From Chitinophagaceae bacterium (GTDB lineage Bacteria > Bacteroidota > Bacteroidia > Chitinophagales > Chitinophagaceae): DNA of 45,443 bases. The notes beneath the pieces are model-generated. The model was not told the origin of the DNA. It searched no databases and saw only the letters and a program-made list of their open reading frames with translations. Every line of letters starts with the position of its first letter. The stretch's first letter is position 1. Shown here one piece after another: positions 1 to 8,695 of the stretch. The position numbers and the translations under genes are program-made. The DNA lies in the NCBI GenBank assembly GCA_019695015.1, contig JAIBAV010000039.1:1-45443 (forward strand). The letters run 5' to 3'.

Positions 1-108
1 TTTATAAGGAAATTGAATGGAAGGAGAAGTTCTATTTTCTTTAAATGAAAAAGAAGATATAATTATTACAGTAACAATTAAAGCAATTTGATAGAATTTA
101 TTTTTCAT
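1..108 (-). CDS. Partial gene, N-terminus of a secreted protein
   Basis: An ATG at 108 on the minus strand opens 36 codons that run off the left edge with no stop. The translation begins MKNKFYQIALIVTVIIISS, a short basic start followed by a hydrophobic stretch, which looks like a Sec signal peptide, and continues to a segment ending FPYK. The frame is open to the window edge and lies downstream of the priA stop in the same direction, about 90 bases away. The FPYK tail faintly recalls the start of DUF1800-family exported proteins of Chitinophagaceae, but too little is visible to claim this. The secreted nature is inferred only from the N-terminus. Confidence 0.5.
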   Translation of the reverse strand, partial: MKNKFYQIALIVTVIIISSFSFKENRTSPSIQFPYK

Positions 109-199
109 GTTCTGTACTTTATTAGTTGCGTATCTAATTTAACACATAACAATAGACTTATTTGGGATACCAAGGTTTAAAGAAGAAAATCAGAAATAT

Positions 200-2746
200 T
201 TACACAGGATCCACATCTGGAATAATAATAACACCACTTAAGTTTTTAGTATTATGAATAATAGCTGCTTGTTGTTTAATAATAGTTTTACATTGATGCA
301 TTAAATCGGCATTTTTGGGAAGTTTAATTAGAATTTCCCATAGGTATAAATTTCTAATTCTATTTACAACTGGTTGTGCAGGCCCACTAATATAATCATT
401 AAATAAATGTTGTAAACAATGCATCATTATTTGTGCTGCATGCTCGGCGTAACTACTTTCTTTGTGTTTAAAGGTAATTACAATTATTCTGCTATATGGT
501 GGGTAATGGTATAATTTTCTTCCTTCTAATTCAAATTTATATAATCTATCGTAATTATGTTGTTGAACAAATTCAATTACAGGATGATGAATATTATTTG
601 CTTGAATATAAACAGTTCCAACTCCATCTTTTCTACCTGCACGGCCACTAACTTGCTCCATTAATTGAAAGGCTCTTTCGTTTACTCTAAAATCTGCAAA
701 GCTTAACAATCCATCAGCATCCATAATTCCAATTAAATTAACATGTTCAAAATCCAACCCTTTTACCACCATTTGTGTTCCTACTAAAATATCTATTCGC
801 TGTTGTTCAAAAAGTTTAATTAAGTTATCATGAGCATTTTTGCCTTTAATGCTGTCTATATCCATTCTGGCAATTTTTGCATCGGTAAAATGTTCTGCTA
901 AAATTTCTTCAATTTTTTCGGTACCAAAATTTTTATTGGTAAAATGATGACTACCACACACCACACAGGAGTTTAATACAGGGTAAGAAGTACCACAATA
1001 ATGGCAACTTAATTTGTTTTTAGCTTTATGAAAAGTTAATGTAACATCGCAATGCTTGCATTGAGGAATCCAACCACAAGCATTGCAAATCATATACGGG
1101 CTGTAGCCTCTTCTATTTTGAAAAAGAATTATCTGCTTTTTATTTTTTAATGAAATAGCCATTGCATTTAATAACTCTGGCGATAAAGCAATTTTCAGTT
1201 GTTCATTTTTAGAGTTTTGATTGATTTGTTCGTTGGCAATTACCTTTTTTAAGTCAATTAATTGAATGGTTGGCATATCTACATTTGCAAATCGTTCATT
1301 TAATTGTACCAAACCATATTTTCCATTTTGTGCATTAAAATAAGTTTCTATGGATGGTGTTGCACTACCTAATACAACTTTAGCTGTATTATTTTCTGTT
1401 TCGTTTTTAAATAAAGAAGCATAATATATTGCAGCATCTCTTGCATGATAACGAGGTGCTGGGTCTTGTTGTTTATAGCTAGAATCATGTTCTTCATCAA
1501 CAATTATTAATCCTAAATTATTAAATGGTAAAAACAGAGCACTTCTTGCTCCAAGTACAATTCTAATATCGTTTGTTTTTACTCTATTCCAAAGTTCAAC
1601 CCTTTCATTAGAGTTAAACTTAGAATGATAAATTGCAATGTAACCACCAAAGTGTTTTTGAATTCTTCTAATAATTTGGGTGGTCAAAGCAATTTCTGGC
1701 AGCATAAACAAAACCTGTTTATCTTGTTGTAAATATTGCTCAATTAGTTTTATATAAATTTGTGTTTTACCACTTGCAGTAACACCATGTAATAAGCAAA
1801 CATTATGATGTTGTAGTTGTTGCTGAATATTGGAAAATGCTTTTTGCTGAGCATCAGATAAAGTAAAATCAATAACCACTTGCTTCGGTAAAGTATTTAT
1901 TCTATTAACATTTCTCTTTTCTGTTATTAAAATTTTTTTATCTACTAATGCTTTTAATTGAGCAGCAGATGCATTTGTTTTTTGTAAGAGTTTAGATTGT
2001 GTAACTTCTCCTTCTGTTTTTATAAAATGCAAATAGCCTAATAAAAGTTCTAATTGTTTGGGTGCTTTACTCCATTCATTCAATAATTTTTCTAATGCAC
2101 TCTCTTGTTGAAAAACAGGGTGTAACAAAATAAATGTATCTGTTTTAGGCTTATATTTTTCTTTCAACTCTTCCCAAATAAAACATACTTTTTTATCTAT
2201 CAAGTTTCTGATAATTGGATAAACATGACTTGCTTCAATAATTTTTTGTACTTCACTTATTTTAAGTTCTTTTTTTAGCTCTAAGGCTTCTGTTATCAAA
2301 TATTCTTCATCACTTAAAAAGGTGTAGTTATTTAAATCAATACCATTCTCCTCATTCCAAACTAAAACACTTTCTCCTGTTAACTTTAAATTAGCAGGTA
2401 ATGCAGCTTGCATAACGTCTCCTTCTGTACACATATAATAATTGGCAATCCAACGCCAAAGCAATAATTGCTTTTCGTACAACAATGGCTCTTCGTCTAA
2501 TATATTTAAAATATGCTTTGGTTTAAAACTTGTAGGAACAATGTTGGTAATAGATTTTATAATGCCAGCATATTTTTTATTTCTTAATTGTACCTCTACC
2601 CTAACGCCTACTTTTACAGAATTAATAAATTGATCAGGTATTTCCCAGGTATATGTTTCTGGTAAGGATAAAGGAATAATAACAGAAGCAAATAGTTTTT
2701 TTGTTTCCGAATTGTCATTATTAATATTTTGAAAATCGTTGTTCAA
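200..2746 (-). CDS. priA: Primosomal protein N' (replication restart helicase PriA)
   Basis: This is the 3'-to-5' DNA helicase that recognises stalled forks and reloads the replicative helicase. The 848-residue product has the N-terminal 3'-binding domain (about 15-115), a Walker A motif GVTASGKT at 321-328, a DEEH box at 417-420, and eight zinc-binding cysteines (554, 557, 563, 566, 581, 584, 594, 597) in two clusters inside the helicase. Length is slightly above the usual 730-830. The only usable start is TTG at 2746, because an in-frame stop lies just upstream and no ATG occurs before residue 112; the conserved N-terminal domain begins soon after it. It starts 5 bases after the plsC-like stop, so translational coupling is likely. 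The function is confident; the start codon is less so. Confidence 0.95.
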   Translation of the reverse strand: MNNDFQNINNDNSETKKLFASVIIPLSLPETYTWEIPDQFINSVKVGVRVEVQLRNKKYAGIIKSITNIVPTSFKPKHILNILDEEPLLYEKQLLLWRWIANYYMCTEGDVMQAALPANLKLTGESVLVWNEENGIDLNNYTFLSDEEYLITEALELKKELKISEVQKIIEASHVYPIIRNLIDKKVCFIWEELKEKYKPKTDTFILLHPVFQQESALEKLLNEWSKAPKQLELLLGYLHFIKTEGEVTQSKLLQKTNASAAQLKALVDKKILITEKRNVNRINTLPKQVVIDFTLSDAQQKAFSNIQQQLQHHNVCLLHGVTASGKTQIYIKLIEQYLQQDKQVLFMLPEIALTTQIIRRIQKHFGGYIAIYHSKFNSNERVELWNRVKTNDIRIVLGARSALFLPFNNLGLIIVDEEHDSSYKQQDPAPRYHARDAAIYYASLFKNETENNTAKVVLGSATPSIETYFNAQNGKYGLVQLNERFANVDMPTIQLIDLKKVIANEQINQNSKNEQLKIALSPELLNAMAISLKNKKQIILFQNRRGYSPYMICNACGWIPQCKHCDVTLTFHKAKNKLSCHYCGTSYPVLNSCVVCGSHHFTNKNFGTEKIEEILAEHFTDAKIARMDIDSIKGKNAHDNLIKLFEQQRIDILVGTQMVVKGLDFEHVNLIGIMDADGLLSFADFRVNERAFQLMEQVSGRAGRKDGVGTVYIQANNIHHPVIEFVQQHNYDRLYKFELEGRKLYHYPPYSRIIVITFKHKESSYAEHAAQIMMHCLQHLFNDYISGPAQPVVNRIRNLYLWEILIKLPKNADLMHQCKTIIKQQAAIIHNTKNLSGVIIIPDVDPV

Positions 2747-2751
2747 ATTTT

Positions 2752-3504
2752 TTAGACTTTAATATTGTTATATCTCTTTAATCCTTCTTCCATTTTTTTA
2801 TACACTACCTCTTTTAGCTCATGCAAATTTTTCATAGTTAACCCATCTACTGAAACTTCTTCTAAATAAATTGTTCTGTTAATACCAGGTGTTAATTCAA
2901 ATAAGCTTTTATAATGTAATCTTTTTAGCGAATCTACAAATAACATAGGCTTTATGGGAGTTTGGGTTTCAATTGCAATTCTAAAAGCACCATCATAAAA
3001 ATTTTTTAGAGGATGCTCTGTCATATTAAAAGTTCCTTCAGGAAAAATAAAAACTGAAATACCATGTTGAATAGCTGCCTTTAATGCTCTTACACTTTTA
3101 GATCTTTTCTCTGCACTACTTCTATCCACCAAAATAACAGCAGATCTGTAAATCCAACCAAATATGGGTACTTTAACCATTTCATATTTCCCTAAAGCCC
3201 TAAATGGCTGATGAATAGAAGTTACAATGGGTGGAATATCCATATAAGAAATATGGTTAGCAACAAAAATATATTGCTTATTTACTTCATGCTCCGTTTC
3301 ATAAATCTCTTGATGTTTTACACCTACAAAAAAATACCATACCCTTGCCCATACATTACAAATTTTATAAATTACATTACCCCCTTTAATTCCAAATGAA
3401 GAGGAAATAAGAATAAATGGAAATGCAATAAACATAATTGCAATAAACATTAGCAAAGCATATACACAATATATAAATTGAATTAGTTTTATTAACCCTT
3501 TCAT
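2752..3504 (-). CDS. plsC: 1-acyl-sn-glycerol-3-phosphate acyltransferase family protein
   Basis: PlsC-family enzymes transfer an acyl chain to lysophosphatidic acid at the inner membrane during phospholipid synthesis. The 250-residue protein shows a hydrophobic N-terminal anchor (about 5-35), the acyltransferase block NHISYMD (catalytic His84 and Asp89, the H-x4-D motif), and the substrate-binding block FPEGT at 154-158. Size is normal for the family. It sits directly upstream of priA with 5 bases between them, so the two are probably co-transcribed. The family is certain from the motifs. The exact acyl acceptor is not readable from sequence, and related enzymes acylate other lipids such as ornithine lipids. 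Confidence 0.88.
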   Translation of the reverse strand: MKGLIKLIQFIYCVYALLMFIAIMFIAFPFILISSSFGIKGGNVIYKICNVWARVWYFFVGVKHQEIYETEHEVNKQYIFVANHISYMDIPPIVTSIHQPFRALGKYEMVKVPIFGWIYRSAVILVDRSSAEKRSKSVRALKAAIQHGISVFIFPEGTFNMTEHPLKNFYDGAFRIAIETQTPIKPMLFVDSLKRLHYKSLFELTPGINRTIYLEEVSVDGLTMKNLHELKEVVYKKMEEGLKRYNNIKV

Positions 3505-3601
3505 ATTAGCAAATAAAGATAATAGAAAGTAATAAAGAATAATTTATTCAAATTTTCATCTTTCAAAAACGCATTGTTTATACTGTAAATGCCAATAGAC
3601 T

Positions 3602-3609
3602 TATATTTG
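3602..3609 (+). promoter_or_regulatory. Bacteroidota -7 box for the scoA operon
   Basis: TATATTTG matches the Bacteroidota consensus TAnnTTTG and lies 19 bases before the scoA ATG. An ATTG at 3573-3576 could be the -33 element, although the 25-base spacing is longer than usual. The implied leader is about 16 nt. Confidence 0.55.
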
Positions 3610-3628
3610 TTATTCAAATGAATTTAGT

Positions 3629-4324
3629 ATGAATAAAGTAGTAGCAAATGCACAAGCTGCCATTGCAGATATACCAAGTGGCAGTACAATAATGTTAGGA
3701 GGATTTGGCTTAAACGGCATTCCAGAAAATTGCATAGCAGCATTAGTTGAAAAAGGAATAAATAATTTAACTTGTATTTCTAATAATGCCGGTGTTGATG
3801 ATTTTGGTTTAGGATTATTACTAAAAACCAAACAAATTAAAAAAATGATTAGTAGCTATGTTGGAGAAAATGCAGAATTTGAAAGACAGCTATTACAAGG
3901 AGAGTTAGAAGTGGATTTAACACCACAAGGAACTTTAGCTACTAAAATTCAAATGGCTGGTATGGGTATTCCTGCATTTTACACTCCTGCAGGCTATGGT
4001 ACTGAAATAGCACAAGGAAAAGAAGCAAGAGAATTTAATGGCAAAATGTATTTAATGGAACATGCACTTTATGCCGATTTTGCAATAGTTAAAGCATGGA
4101 AAGGTGATAAATTAGGTAATTTAGTTTTTAGAAAAACAACAAGAAATTTTTCAACCTCTATGGCTAAAGCAGGTAAAATTACCATTGCCGAAGTAGAAGA
4201 ATTAGTAGAGCCAGGTATGTTAGATCCAGACTCAATTCATGTTGCTGGTGTATATGTACACAGAATTTTTGAAGGCAGTAATTACGAAAAAAGAATTGAA
4301 CGAAAAACTGTTCGTTTAAAATAA
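3629..4324 (+). CDS. scoA: 3-oxoacid (succinyl-CoA:acetoacetate) CoA-transferase subunit A
   Basis: Subunit A of the heterodimeric transferase that moves CoA from succinyl-CoA to acetoacetate. The 231-residue protein starts in the family register and carries the glycine-rich block [10 protein letters not shown] at about 24-33, close to the usual GGFGLCGIPE. The C-terminal half has the conserved stretch [10 protein letters not shown]. It is the first gene of a tightly packed plus-strand run. Its partner subunit B lies 753 bases downstream, separated by an unrelated open frame with 3-base gaps on both sides. Together with the thiolase at 14.6-15.8 kb this would make or use acetoacetyl-CoA. The annotation is confident; the physiological acceptor is inferred from the family. 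Confidence 0.93.
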   Translation: MNKVVANAQAAIADIPSGSTIMLGGFGLNGIPENCIAALVEKGINNLTCISNNAGVDDFGLGLLLKTKQIKKMISSYVGENAEFERQLLQGELEVDLTPQGTLATKIQMAGMGIPAFYTPAGYGTEIAQGKEAREFNGKMYLMEHALYADFAIVKAWKGDKLGNLVFRKTTRNFSTSMAKAGKITIAEVEELVEPGMLDPDSIHVAGVYVHRIFEGSNYEKRIERKTVRLK

Positions 4325-4327
4325 GAT

Positions 4328-5074
4328 ATGTTTGTAAGTGCAGATTTTTTGGCAATAAATTATGGTGTTCATGATGAAATTGCTAATTTTTTTACAGAAC
4401 GTGAACCACCAACCAATAATCTTTATTGGAAGGATAAATTAATGTATTTACGTCATGAGCCAGGCTATTTATTTATTCCAATTATAGTAGATACATTAAA
4501 TAGGCTTGGTATAAAAAAACAAATTTTATTAGGCAATGAATATATTCATTTATTAGAAGAAGTTGGGCATATTGCAGCATTAGAAGAAACCAATTCTATT
4601 ACCAAACAAAAAGCTATAGAGTTATGTATTAATCTAACGCAAGCAAAAGCAAAAAATAAATATTTTTATGATGCTTTAGAAAAGTATATGACTGGGGATA
4701 ATAACAGTTTTATAAATGAATTATTATTACCTTACAAAGCCTTGCACCGAGGAGATATATTTCTTTTTTCGGTAGCCATTTTAGATTTTGATAATGAAGT
4801 AGCACATAAAATTATACAGTATTGGTTTGTTATAATAGGCTCTTTTTTATTACTTGATGATGCTAGTGATATTGAAGCAGACAAACAAAACAATCATGAA
4901 AATGCTTTTTTAGAATGTGGCTTAGATGCCAAAGGCATTACAGAAATAAAATTATTTTTAGGCAGCTTACTAACAACCATTAAAACTTTTAATAAACCTT
5001 TAGCTAGAGCAATAGATAATCAGTTTGTAAAAATGGCCGAACTACCACATATAAAACAATATTTAAAAAATTAA
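4328..5074 (+). CDS. Unrecognised helical protein between scoA and scoB
   Basis: I do not recognise this 248-residue protein. It has no signal peptide and appears mainly alpha-helical and soluble. Its most distinctive feature is LLLDDASDIEAD at about 174-185, which has the spacing D-D-x-x-D-x-x-x-D. That resembles the second aspartate-rich motif of trans-isoprenyl diphosphate synthases (DDxxD-x2-G-D), in roughly the right part of a protein of this size, but I see no convincing first aspartate-rich motif, so any link to that fold is an inference. The ATG lies 3 bases after the scoA stop, and scoB starts 3 bases after this stop. Co-expression with the CoA-transferase is therefore almost certain. 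Codon use looks like the neighbours, so there is no sign of recent transfer. Confidence 0.8.
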   Translation: MFVSADFLAINYGVHDEIANFFTEREPPTNNLYWKDKLMYLRHEPGYLFIPIIVDTLNRLGIKKQILLGNEYIHLLEEVGHIAALEETNSITKQKAIELCINLTQAKAKNKYFYDALEKYMTGDNNSFINELLLPYKALHRGDIFLFSVAILDFDNEVAHKIIQYWFVIIGSFLLLDDASDIEADKQNNHENAFLECGLDAKGITEIKLFLGSLLTTIKTFNKPLARAIDNQFVKMAELPHIKQYLKN

Positions 5075-5077
5075 ATT

Positions 5078-5713
5078 ATGGCATTAGATAAATTTGGAAT
5101 TGCAAAAAGAATTGCACAAGAATTAAAAGATGGTATGTATGTTAATCTTGGAATTGGTATTCCAACTTTAGTTGCAAATTATATACCCGATGATATTACA
5201 GTTATTCTACAAAGCGAAAATGGTATTTTAGGCATGGGGCCTTATCCAACAGAAGATGATTTAGATGCAGATCTTATAAATGCTGGGAAAGAAACAGTTA
5301 CTTTAATTAAAGGTGCTGCTTTATTTGATAGTGCAGAAAGTTTTGGTATGATACGAGCCGGGAAAATAGACCTTACCGTTTTAGGAGCAATGGAAGTAAG
5401 TGAAAAAGGAGACATTGCTAACTGGAAGATACCAGGCAAAATGGTTAAAGGCATGGGTGGTGCAATGGATTTAGTTGCTAGTGCCCAAAATATAATTGTT
5501 GCAATGATGCATACTAACCCTAAAGGAGAAAGTAAATTATTGCCATCATGCACATTACCCTTAACTGGTTTAGGTTGTGTTAAAAAAGTTGTTACAGATT
5601 TAGCTGTTTTAAATATTACACAAGATGGTTTTGAATTAATAGAAACTGCACCAGGAGTAACTATTGATGAGGTTAAAGCTAAAACTGCAGGTAAACTAAT
5701 TGTAAAAATGTAG
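5078..5713 (+). CDS. scoB: 3-oxoacid CoA-transferase subunit B
   Basis: Subunit B of the succinyl-CoA:3-ketoacid CoA-transferase. The 211-residue product has the conserved start [14 protein letters not shown] at about 24-37 and the catalytic-site segment [10 protein letters not shown], where Glu47 is expected to form the glutamyl-CoA thioester intermediate. The segment [10 protein letters not shown] near residue 125 is also typical. Full length for the family. It lies in the scoA-led operon and precedes pgi by 13 bases. Assignment rests on clear family motifs and on the presence of subunit A two genes upstream. Confidence 0.93.
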   Translation: MALDKFGIAKRIAQELKDGMYVNLGIGIPTLVANYIPDDITVILQSENGILGMGPYPTEDDLDADLINAGKETVTLIKGAALFDSAESFGMIRAGKIDLTVLGAMEVSEKGDIANWKIPGKMVKGMGGAMDLVASAQNIIVAMMHTNPKGESKLLPSCTLPLTGLGCVKKVVTDLAVLNITQDGFELIETAPGVTIDEVKAKTAGKLIVKM

Positions 5714-5726
5714 ATTAAACAATTTT

Positions 5727-7382
5727 ATGCTTTCTAAAATAAATCCAACTACTACACAAGCCTGGTTATTGCTTACAAAACATTTTGAAGCAGAAATGAA
5801 CCATGCAAGCATGAGGAAACTTTTTGCAGAAAATGAAAATAGATTTCAGGAATTTTCAATTATTGATGGGGATATTTTATTTGATTATTCTAAGAATATA
5901 ATTAATAACAAAACCATTCAGCTTTTATTACAATTAGCCAATGAATGTAAACTGCAAGAAGCTATTAACGAAATGTTTTCAGGTGCTAAAATTAACGAAA
6001 CCGAAAACCGTGCAGTTTTACATACTGCATTAAGAAATTTTTCTGATACGCCAATTTACAATGATGGTGAAGATGTTATGCCATCCATCAGAAAGGTTTT
6101 AAAGCAAATGGAAACTTTTTGTAACAAAGTGCATAAAAAGGAATGGTTGGGTTATACAGGAAAACCTATTAAATATATTGTAAACATTGGAATTGGTGGC
6201 AGCGATTTAGGCCCTGTTATGGTAACTGAAGCTTTAAAACCATACTGGATTAATTCTATTGAAACTTATTTTGTAAGCAATGTTGATGGTACACATATTG
6301 CAGAAACTTTAAGAAAAATTAATGCAGAAGAAACTCTATTTTTAATTGCATCAAAAACATTTACTACTCAGGAAACCATGACTAATGCTCATACTGCTCG
6401 TTCATGGTTTATTGAATTTGCAAAAAACGAAAAGTATGTTGCAAAACATTTTATTGCACTTAGTACTAATGAACAAGAGGTGAAAAAATTTGGTATTGAT
6501 ACTGCCAATATGTTTGAATTTTGGGATTGGGTTGGAGGAAGATATAGCCTTTGGAGTGCAATAGGTTTATCCATTGCATTAACCATTGGTTACAAAAATT
6601 TTGAACAGCTTTTACAAGGTGCATTTGATATTGATAACCATTTTAAAACCGAAAATCATTCAAAAAATATTCCAGTAATAATGGCATTAATTGGTATATG
6701 GTACACTAATTTTTTTAACGCTAAAAGCGAAGCCATTTTACCTTACGACCAATATATGCACAGGTTTGCTGCCTATTTTCAGCAAGGAAATATGGAAAGT
6801 AATGGAAAAAATACTGATAGAAATGGAAATGAAATTAACTATGCAACAGGCCCAGTAATATGGGGCGAACCTGGCACCAATGGTCAACATGCATTTTACC
6901 AATTAATTCATCAGGGCACACAAATGATACCATGCGATTTTATTGCACCTGTTAAGAGCCATAACCCTTTAAGCGATCATCATACAAAGCTTTTAAGTAA
7001 CTTTTTTGCACAAACAGAAGCTTTAATGAATGGTAAAACTCTAAATGAAGCAAAAGAAGAACTAATAAAAGCAGGAAAAAATGAAGAGGAAATAAAAAAA
7101 TTACTTGCTTTTAAAGTTTTTAATGGGAATAAGCCAACCAATTCTTTTTTAATTAAAAAAATTACTCCATTCACTTTAGGTCAGCTCATTGCTTTATATG
7201 AACATAAAATTTTTGTACAAGGAGTTATTTGGAACATATTTAGTTTTGACCAATGGGGTGTAGAATTAGGCAAGCAATTAGCCAATAAAATTTTACCAGA
7301 ATTAAATAATAAAGAAATAGTTACATGCCATGATAGTAGCACCAATGGTTTAATAAATTGGTACAAAAATAATTGTAGTTAA
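5727..7382 (+). CDS. pgi: Glucose-6-phosphate isomerase
   Basis: Interconverts glucose 6-phosphate and fructose 6-phosphate in the cytoplasm. The 551-residue product matches the long (E. coli/eukaryote-like) form of the family. Visible hallmarks are [14 protein letters not shown] at about 151-164, the sugar-phosphate loop [13 protein letters not shown] near 209-221, and the signature [19 protein letters not shown], which holds the catalytic Glu and His. The ATG at 5727 lies 13 bases after the scoB stop, so it is probably read from the same transcript, an unusual partner for a CoA-transferase. trmN6 follows after 23 bases. No defects are seen. Confidence 0.97.
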   Translation: MLSKINPTTTQAWLLLTKHFEAEMNHASMRKLFAENENRFQEFSIIDGDILFDYSKNIINNKTIQLLLQLANECKLQEAINEMFSGAKINETENRAVLHTALRNFSDTPIYNDGEDVMPSIRKVLKQMETFCNKVHKKEWLGYTGKPIKYIVNIGIGGSDLGPVMVTEALKPYWINSIETYFVSNVDGTHIAETLRKINAEETLFLIASKTFTTQETMTNAHTARSWFIEFAKNEKYVAKHFIALSTNEQEVKKFGIDTANMFEFWDWVGGRYSLWSAIGLSIALTIGYKNFEQLLQGAFDIDNHFKTENHSKNIPVIMALIGIWYTNFFNAKSEAILPYDQYMHRFAAYFQQGNMESNGKNTDRNGNEINYATGPVIWGEPGTNGQHAFYQLIHQGTQMIPCDFIAPVKSHNPLSDHHTKLLSNFFAQTEALMNGKTLNEAKEELIKAGKNEEEIKKLLAFKVFNGNKPTNSFLIKKITPFTLGQLIALYEHKIFVQGVIWNIFSFDQWGVELGKQLANKILPELNNKEIVTCHDSSTNGLINWYKNNCS

Positions 7383-7405
7383 TACTCTATTAGTGTAAGG
7401 CTTTT

Positions 7406-8122
7406 ATGGCTAATTCATTTTTCAAATTCAAGCAGTTTACCATTAATCAAGATGCTTGTGCTATGAAGGTAACAACAGATGCTTGTTTATTTGGAGCATG
7501 GTGTGCAAATTTATTAAACTCAGTAAAGCCAAATAATATTTTAGATATTGGTTCAGGCACAGGGTTATTAAGCTTAATGCTGGCTCAGAAATCTGCTGCT
7601 GCAATAGATTCAGTTGAAATAAATATTAACGCATTTAATCAAGCAAAACAAAATATTGAATCTTCTAGTTTTAAAAGTAAAATTAGTGTACATCATTCTT
7701 CCATTCAACAATACAGCACTACAAAAAAATATGATTTTATAATTTGCAATCCTCCTTTTTTTGAGCAAGATTTATTAAGTAATAATATAGCTAAAAATAT
7801 AGCAATGCACCATACAACATTACAGCTTACCACTTTAGTGCAATGTATTAATAACTTAATTACAGAAAATGGTTTTTTTGCTGTGTTATTGCCTTTTCAT
7901 AGAACAAATTATTTTGAAGAATTAACCCCAAATTTTAAATTATTAAATAAAACAATTGTACAACATTCAGCCAAACATCCACCATTTAGAACTATGTTCC
8001 TTTTTTCTAAAGCACAAGCAAACAATTTGTACGAAGAATGTATTTGTATTAAAGAAATTAGTTTAACACAATACACTCCTGCTTTTATTACCTTACTTAA
8101 ACCTTATTATTTATATTTATAA
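7406..8122 (+). CDS. trmN6: tRNA1(Val) (adenine(37)-N6)-methyltransferase, TrmN6 type
   Basis: S-adenosylmethionine-dependent methyltransferase expected to modify A37 of tRNA-Val. In 238 residues it shows an N-terminal block FTINQDACAMKVTTDACLFG typical of TrmN6/YfiC, the SAM-binding motif I DIGSGTG at 47-53, and the catalytic NPPF tetrapeptide at 115-118, which is characteristic of amino-group (adenine N6) methyltransferases. Length agrees with the family. It is the last gene of the scoA-led run. The methyltransferase class is certain; the tRNA target is by family resemblance. Confidence 0.9.
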   Translation: MANSFFKFKQFTINQDACAMKVTTDACLFGAWCANLLNSVKPNNILDIGSGTGLLSLMLAQKSAAAIDSVEININAFNQAKQNIESSSFKSKISVHHSSIQQYSTTKKYDFIICNPPFFEQDLLSNNIAKNIAMHHTTLQLTTLVQCINNLITENGFFAVLLPFHRTNYFEELTPNFKLLNKTIVQHSAKHPPFRTMFLFSKAQANNLYEECICIKEISLTQYTPAFITLLKPYYLYL

Positions 8123-8135
8123 TTCACAAAAAAAA

Positions 8136-8143
8136 TATATTTG
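8136..8143 (+). promoter_or_regulatory. Bacteroidota -7 box before the 8164 gene
   Basis: TATATTTG matches TAnnTTTG and lies 20 bases before the ATG at 8164, giving a predicted leader near 17 nt. No good -33 element is visible. The box suggests that the membrane protein gene has its own promoter rather than depending on the trmN6 transcript. Confidence 0.5.
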
Positions 8144-8163
8144 CGACCTATTTATTTTTAATT

Positions 8164-8565
8164 ATGAAATATTCTCAGTTAATAGGCATATTAGCAGCTA
8201 TAGCAATAATTGGTGTTTGTTATATGCCTTGGGTATATGTTCCTAGTATTAATGTAACTTTATCTGGAATAAATGGTAAGGTGAATGAGCAGTTAACTTT
8301 TGGCCGCCAAGTAATTCCTCATACAGCATTAAGTTTATTGTTAATTTTATTCTTTTTAATTCCAAAAATTTGGGCTAAAAGAACCAATTTATTTATAGGT
8401 TTTATAAGTTTAAGTTGGGCAATAAAAAATTATATCATTTTTTCGATGTGTAGGCAAACAATATGCCCTGATAAAAAAGCTGGTTTATACCTATTAATAA
8501 TTTTAGCTTTTATTGTTCAAATTTCTACACTATTGCCAAAACTTACAGTAAAACAAAAAGATTAA
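8164..8565 (+). CDS. Small integral membrane protein, function unknown
   Basis: A 133-residue protein with four predicted membrane-spanning segments at about 5-25, 52-70, 75-93 and 105-125. Between the first two lies a polar loop of about 25 residues (VPSINVTLSGINGKVNEQLT), probably facing the periplasm. Short charged loops include CRQTICPDKK with two cysteines. I do not recognise a family and see no catalytic motif. A separate -7 box 20 bases upstream suggests independent expression. It is followed by a 130-base gap before the first T9SS cargo gene, and no functional link can be argued. Confidence 0.75.
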   Translation: MKYSQLIGILAAIAIIGVCYMPWVYVPSINVTLSGINGKVNEQLTFGRQVIPHTALSLLLILFFLIPKIWAKRTNLFIGFISLSWAIKNYIIFSMCRQTICPDKKAGLYLLIILAFIVQISTLLPKLTVKQKD

Positions 8566-8695
8566 AGTAAGAAGAAATCTACCTTGTGCACATTGTGTAA
8601 ATAATTGTATTCATATTTTTTTGCTTCTAACACAATAAAATAATTAATTATTAGTTTATTAGTTAGCAAATATGCTTTAATCCAATATCAATGCT

